Source: JBBSQE01 sp038258095
GTDB taxonomy: Bacteria; Actinomycetota; Thermoleophilia; Solirubrobacterales; 70-9
DNA length: 10,929 bases
NCBI GenBank assembly: GCA_038258095.1
Contig: JBBSQE010000103.1
Span: 1-10,929 of the forward strand
Direction: 5' to 3'
The notes beneath the pieces are model-generated. The model did no database searches and was not told where the DNA came from. It was given only the letters and a program-made list of their open reading frames with translations. Numbering within the stretch: the first letter of the stretch is position 1; the number at the start of each line of letters is the position of its first letter. Positions 4,902 through 10,929 of this stretch are shown piece after piece. Both the position numbers and the translations under genes were made by a program.

Positions 4902-7900
4902 GCGAACCGCGAGGATTCGAAGGGCCGTTGCTGGAGGCGCATCGTTTTCTGCGCCGTGGCCCCGTTTCGGAGGAGAACTGGAGCCAACTGGTCGCCAAGG
5001 ACCGTGATTGGGAACGCTCCTACCGTGGTCGCTGGGCGCACGACAAGGTGGTGCGCTCGACGCACGGCGTCAACTGCACCGGTTCGTGCTCGTGGAACGT
5101 CTACGTCAAGGATGGCCTGATCACCTGGGAGTCCCAGGCGACTGATTATCCGTCGACCGGCCCGGAGATGCCGGAGTACGAGCCGCGCGGCTGTCCTCGC
5201 GGGGCGTCGTTCTCCTGGTACACCTACTCGCCGCTGCGGCTCAAGTACCCCTACGTGAGGGGCAGCCTGCTGGCGATGTTCCGCGAGGCCCGCGAGCGCC
5301 TCGGCGACCCGGTCGACGCGTGGGCGGAGATCGTCGACGATCCGGAGAAGAAGCGCCTCTACCAGCGCCACCGCGGCAAGGGCGGCTTCGTGCGTGCCTC
5401 CTGGGATGAGGCGGTGGAGATGATCGCCGCTGCCCATGTGCACACGATCAAGCGCCACGGACCGGATCGCTGCGTGGGCTTCACTCCGATTCCCGCGATG
5501 TCGATGGCCTCCTATGCGGCCGGGACGCGCTTCCTGTCGCTGATCGGCGGCGTCATCCTCTCCTTCTACGACTGGTACGCGGACCTGCCACCGGCGTCGC
5601 CGCAGACCTTCGGCGACCAAACCGACGTGCCGGAGTCGGGGGACTGGTTCAACGCCGGCTACCTGATGATCTGGGGCACCAACCTCCCCACGACCCGGAC
5701 GCCGGATGCCCACTTCATGACCGAGGCCCGCTATCGCGGCCAGAAGGTCGTCGTCGTGTCGCCCGATTACGCCGAACACACCAAGTTCGCCGACCACTGG
5801 CTCGCCGCCGAACCGGGCTCGGACGGAGCGCTGGCGATGGCGATGGGCCACGTGATCCTGAAGGAGTTCTACGTCGACCGCTCGGTGCCCTACTTCCGTG
5901 ACTACGCGCGCCGGTTCACGGACCTCCCTTCGTTGGTCACCCTGCGCGAGCGCGACGGGGCCTACGTCCCCGACCGGCTGCTGCGGGCCTCGGATCTCGA
6001 GTCCGCCGGTGGCGAACCCGAACATGCTGAGTGGAAGCCGGTGGTGCTCGACGAGCGCAACGGGCAGCCGGTGGTCCCCAACGGTTCGGTCGGTCACCGC
6101 TACGGCGCGCCGGGGCGGTGGAACCTGCGCCTGGACGGAATCGAGCCGGCGCTGACACTGCTCGGACGGGCGGACGAGGCCGTCCCCATCGATCTGCCGC
6201 GCTTCGATGTCGGCAAGAGCGAGGGCGGCACCTCGGTCCGGCGTGGAGTGCCGGCGATGCGGATCGGCGGCCGGCTGGTGACCACCGTGCTCGACCTGAC
6301 CCTGGCCCACTACGGGGTTGCGCGGGAGGGCCTGCCCGGGGACTGGCCGGCCGACTACGACGATCAGGGGCCATGCACGCCCGCCTGGCAGGAGCCGATC
6401 ACCGGTGTCGACCGCCACCTGGTCGCTCGCGTTGCACGAGAATTCGCCCGCAACGCCGAGGTCACCGAGGGCCGCTCGATGATCGCGATGGGGGCGGGCA
6501 CCAACCACTGGTTTCACTCCGATCAGGTCTATCGGACCTTCCTGGCGCTGCTGATGCTCTGTGGCTGCGAGGGGGTCAACGGCGGTGGCTGGGCCCATTA
6601 CGTGGGTCAGGAGAAGGTGCGTCCGCTGGCCGGCTGGCAGACGCTCGCCTTTGCGCTCGACTGGGTGCGCCCGCCGCGCCACCAGTCGGGCACCCCGTTC
6701 TTTTACCTCGCCACCGACCAGTGGCGCTACGAGCGCCACCGGCCGTCCGACCTTGCCTCTCCTCTCGGTGAAGGCCTGCTCGATGGCCGCCACATCGTCG
6801 ATGTGAACGCCCTCGGCGCGCGTCTCGGCTGGCTGCCGTCGTACCCGAGCTTTGACCGCAGCACCCTCGACCTCGCCGACGAGGCCGAGGAGGCCGGCGT
6901 CGAGCCGGCCGACCACGTGGTCAACGAGCTGCGCGAGGGACGGCTGGGCTTCGCCTGCGAGGACCCCGACGCGCCCGGCAACCATCCGAAGGTGATGACC
7001 GTGTGGCGCTCGAACCTGCTCGGCTCGTCGGGCAAGGGGCACGAGTACTTCCTCAAGCACCTGCTGGGCACGACCGAGAACGCGGTGCGGGCGGAGGAGT
7101 CGCCCCCCGAGCTGCGCCCGAGCGAGGTGGTCTGGCGCGACGAGGCCCCCGAAGGCAAGCTCGACCTGCTGACCACGATCGACTTCCGGATGACCAGCAA
7201 CGCGCTGTTCTCCGATGTCGTCCTGCCGGCTGCGACCTGGTATGAGAAGTACGACCTCTCCTCGACCGACCTGCACCCGTTCGTACACACGTTCAACCAG
7301 GCGGTACCCCCGCCGTGGGAGAACAAGACCGACTGGGACACCTTCGCTCGCGTCTCCGAGCGCTTTGCGGAGCTCGCAGAGCGTCATCTCGGCGTTCGCC
7401 GCGACGTGATCGCGGCTCCGCTCATGCACGACAGCGCCGACGAGATCGCCCAGCCGATGGGCGAGGTCCGTGACTGGCGAGCCGGGGAGTGCGATCCGAT
7501 CCCGGGCGAGACGATGCCGAAGCTGATCGTGGTCGAGCGCGACTACCCGAGCGTGGGTGAGAAGTGGCGCGCGCTCGGACCCCTGGTCGAGGAGCTCGGC
7601 ACCGCGGTCAAGGGCGCAAGCTGGGTCGCCGATGACGAGGTGGCCGAGCTCCGTGCCGCCAACGGCGCGATCCGGGGCGGGGTTGCCGACGGGCGCCCCT
7701 CGCTGGAGCGCGTGGAGCACGCCTGCGAGGCGATCCTGGCGCTTTCGGGCACGACCAACGGCCGCCTGGCGGTGCAGGGCTTCGAGTCCCTCGAGCGGAC
7801 GACCGGCGTGGAGCTGGCGGACCTCGCCGGCACCCGCGCCGGCGACCGGATCACCTTCCAGGATGCCCAGGTCCAGCCGCGCACCGTGATCACCTCGCCA

Positions 7901-8574
7901 GAGTGGTCGGGCATCGAGGCCCACGGGCGCCGCTACTCCCCGTTCACCACCAACGTTGAGCGTGACAAACCGTGGCACACGCTTTCGGGGCGCCAGCATT
8001 TTTACCTCGACCACGCCTGGATGCTCGAGCTCGGCGAGGGCCTGCCGGTATTCCGGCCGCCGCTGCACCACCGCGTGATCTTCGGGGACCAGCGCGAGCA
8101 GGATGGCACCGACCGTCGCGAGCTCACCTTGCGTTACCTGACGCCGCACTCGAAGTGGTCGATCCATTCCGAGTATCAGGACAACCTCTACATGCTGACC
8201 CTGTTTCGCGGCGGCGGCGTGCTGTGGATCAGCCGCGAGGACGCCGAATCGCTCGAGATCGCCGACAACGACTGGGTCGAGGCCTACAACCGCAACGGCG
8301 TCGTTGCCTGCCGGGCGGCCGTCTCGCACCGGATCCCGGAGGGGACGTGCCTGATGTACCACGCCAAGGACCGCCACTTGGGCGTCCCCTTGACCGAGCT
8401 CGGGGGCAAGCGCGGCGGGACCGACAACTCCCTGACCAGGATCGTGATGAAGCCGACCCACTTCATCGGCGGCTACGCCCAGCTCTCCTTTGGTTTCAAC
8501 TACTACGGCCCGACGGGCTCGCAGCGCGACGAGGTCACCGTGCTGCGCAAGCGCGAGGCGGAGGTGAGGTTCGA

Positions 8575-8578
<4 letters not shown>
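4898..8578 (+). CDS. narG: Respiratory nitrate reductase alpha subunit NarG
   Basis: This 1226-residue catalytic subunit reduces nitrate to nitrite at a molybdenum bis-MGD centre on the cytoplasmic face of the membrane. HGVNCTGSC gives His56, Cys60 and Cys64 and GCPRG gives Cys99, the ligands of the FS0 [4Fe-4S] cluster. In YDWYADLPPASPQT, Asp229 aligns with the E. coli Mo ligand (222 in mature numbering). The segment TRTPDAHFMTEARY (from about 266) and the C-terminal motifs MYHAKDRH, GGYAQLSFGFNYYG and SQRDEV are typical. Length matches the family (about 1200-1250). The vestigial N-terminal Tat-like segment of NarG shows as HRFLRRG (15-21). GTG 4898 is chosen because an in-frame stop lies at 4856 and no ATG precedes the conserved part. 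GAGG at 4885 is a modest ribosome site. The stop overlaps the narH ATG. Confidence 0.97.
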
Positions 8579-10163
<1,585 letters not shown>

Positions 10164-10167
<4 letters not shown>

Positions 10168-10814
10168 CACGGCGCGGTCGCCGGCGGTCGGAGGCGGCCA
10201 CCGTGTATCGACTCTGTTCGCTGCTCCTGCAGTACCCGGATGAGTGGCTGCTCGAGCACCGCGGGGACTTCGAGGGGACCGTCTCCGATCTGTCCCATGT
10301 TCCCACCGCCACCTCGATCGGACGGTTTCTCCGGTGGCTGGCCGAGACCGACCCGCTGGTAGTGGCCCAGCACTACGTGGAGACGATCGATTTGGACAAG
10401 CGCTCCGGCCTGTATCTGACCTTCTATGGCGAGGGCGACAAGCGCGAGCGCGGCTCGGCGCTGTTGCGCTTGAAACAGCTCTACCGCTCGGCCGGGCTTC
10501 CGCTGGAGGGAACCGAGCTTCCCGACTATCTGCCGGTGATGCTCGAGTTCGCCGCAGAAGCGCCGGATGGGCGTGGCGAGCTCGTCCTTCGTGAGCATCG
10601 CGCCGCGCTCGAGCTCGTGCGGTTGAGCTTGCGCGATCGCGAGAGCCCCTATGCCGACGTTGTCGGGGCCGTTTCGCGCACGCTCGGCGAACCCTCGGCG
10701 GCGGACCGCGCTCGTGTCGGCCGGCTGGTCGCCGGCGGGCCGCCGACCGAGCTCGTCGGCCTCGAGCCGTTCGCGCCACCCGAGGTGATGCCGACCGGTG
10801 AGGCTCACAGATGA
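10164..10814 (+). CDS. narJ: Nitrate reductase molybdenum cofactor assembly chaperone NarJ
   Basis: NarJ binds apo-NarG, helps insert the Mo cofactor and FS0, and holds the complex back until it is ready for membrane anchoring; it is not part of the final enzyme. The 216-residue protein is mostly helical and of the TorD/DmsD/NarJ type. LCSLLLQYPDEWLL (17-30) opens the fold, LYLTFYGEGDKRERGSALL (83-101) is the clearest NarJ signature, and ELPDYLPVMLEFA (118-130) follows. The basic N-terminus MTRRGRRR is unconserved. The start ATG overlaps the narH stop, and the stop overlaps the narI ATG. Size lies between the B. subtilis and E. coli homologues. Confidence 0.93.
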
Positions 10815-10929
10815 ACGCCGGCGAGACCCTGCTCTGGGTGATCCTTCCCTATGTCGCGATCACCCTGTTCATCGTCGGGCACTGGTGGCGGTATCGCACC
10901 GACCAGTTCGCCTGGACGAGCCGTTCGAC
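10811..10929 (+). CDS. narI: Respiratory nitrate reductase gamma subunit NarI, N-terminal part (3' end outside window)
   Basis: NarI is the membrane cytochrome b that oxidises quinol and passes electrons to NarH. Only 39 codons are present: MNAGETLLWVILPYVAITLF is the first membrane helix, and VGHWWRYRTDQFAWTSRS is the conserved segment that follows it in NarI proteins. The heme-binding histidines of later helices lie beyond the window. ATG 10811 overlaps the narJ TGA, giving the usual GHJI order. Confidence 0.93.
   Translation, partial: MNAGETLLWVILPYVAITLFIVGHWWRYRTDQFAWTSRS

Noticed and set aside
4855..4992. A second ATG frame in the narG leader, starting at 4855
   Set aside because: It runs on into narG in the wrong frame for about 45 codons, with Arg/Gly-rich sequence and no coupling to a start codon.
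4823..8461. A 1212-codon open frame on the minus strand opposite narG
   Set aside because: It mirrors narG almost codon for codon. G/C-rich third positions remove antisense stop codons. The protein is Val/Gly/Arg/His-rich with no recognisable domain, while narG is unmistakable.
7972..8574. N-terminal extension of narH inside narG
   Set aside because: It is an out-of-frame shadow of narG, rich in Arg/Ala/Pro; NarH homologues start at the MKIRAQVGM position.

Overview
The window comes from a very GC-rich bacterium. The ctaD C-terminus, the ECF-type sigma factor and the NarG/NarH types all fit the Actinomycetota; a deep lineage such as Thermoleophilia is possible but is only a guess. Genes are tightly packed, with strong G/C bias at third codon positions, so long meaningless open frames run opposite the real genes.

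Left part (1-2077): the window opens inside ctaD, the heme-copper oxidase subunit I gene, whose last 207 codons are present. It converges on a minus-strand ECF-like RNA polymerase sigma factor (749-1492) that has no anti-sigma gene on its downstream side. The 585 bases between the sigma start and the next gene hold no intact gene. They do hold the 5' end of a minus-strand frame that looks like a decayed transposase (ATG at 1978 with a good Shine-Dalgarno sequence), a 12-bp stem-loop in its leader, and three copies of a 14-base unit that could form two mutually exclusive stem-loops.

Middle (2078-4767): an AlkA-type 3-methyladenine DNA glycosylase on + converges on a DoxX-family membrane protein on -, with a perfect 13-bp stem-loop between them as the probable terminator for both. 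Next is an FMN-dependent nitronate monooxygenase-like enzyme on +. The sigma gene and the doxX gene each carry the same 11-mer, CGGGTCTTACC on one strand or the other, at the same distance (52-62 bases) upstream of their start codons.

Right part (4827-10929): a complete narG, narH and narJ followed by the first 39 codons of narI, the respiratory nitrate reductase operon in canonical GHJI order. Each start codon overlaps the previous stop codon by 4 bases. A 24-codon open frame ahead of narG overlaps the narG GTG start in the same way (GTGA) and may be a leader peptide. NarG carries the His/Cys ligands for FS0 and the Asp Mo ligand. NarH carries four cysteine clusters, with Trp in place of Cys in the cluster that becomes [3Fe-4S].

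Together the window holds an aerobic terminal oxidase gene and a membrane-bound nitrate respiration operon about 4 kb apart, with a regulator, a repair enzyme and redox-type accessory genes between them. I see no clearly new multi-gene system. The most promising unexplained signals are the narG leader frame, the shared sigma/doxX upstream element and the structured remnant at 1800-2042.
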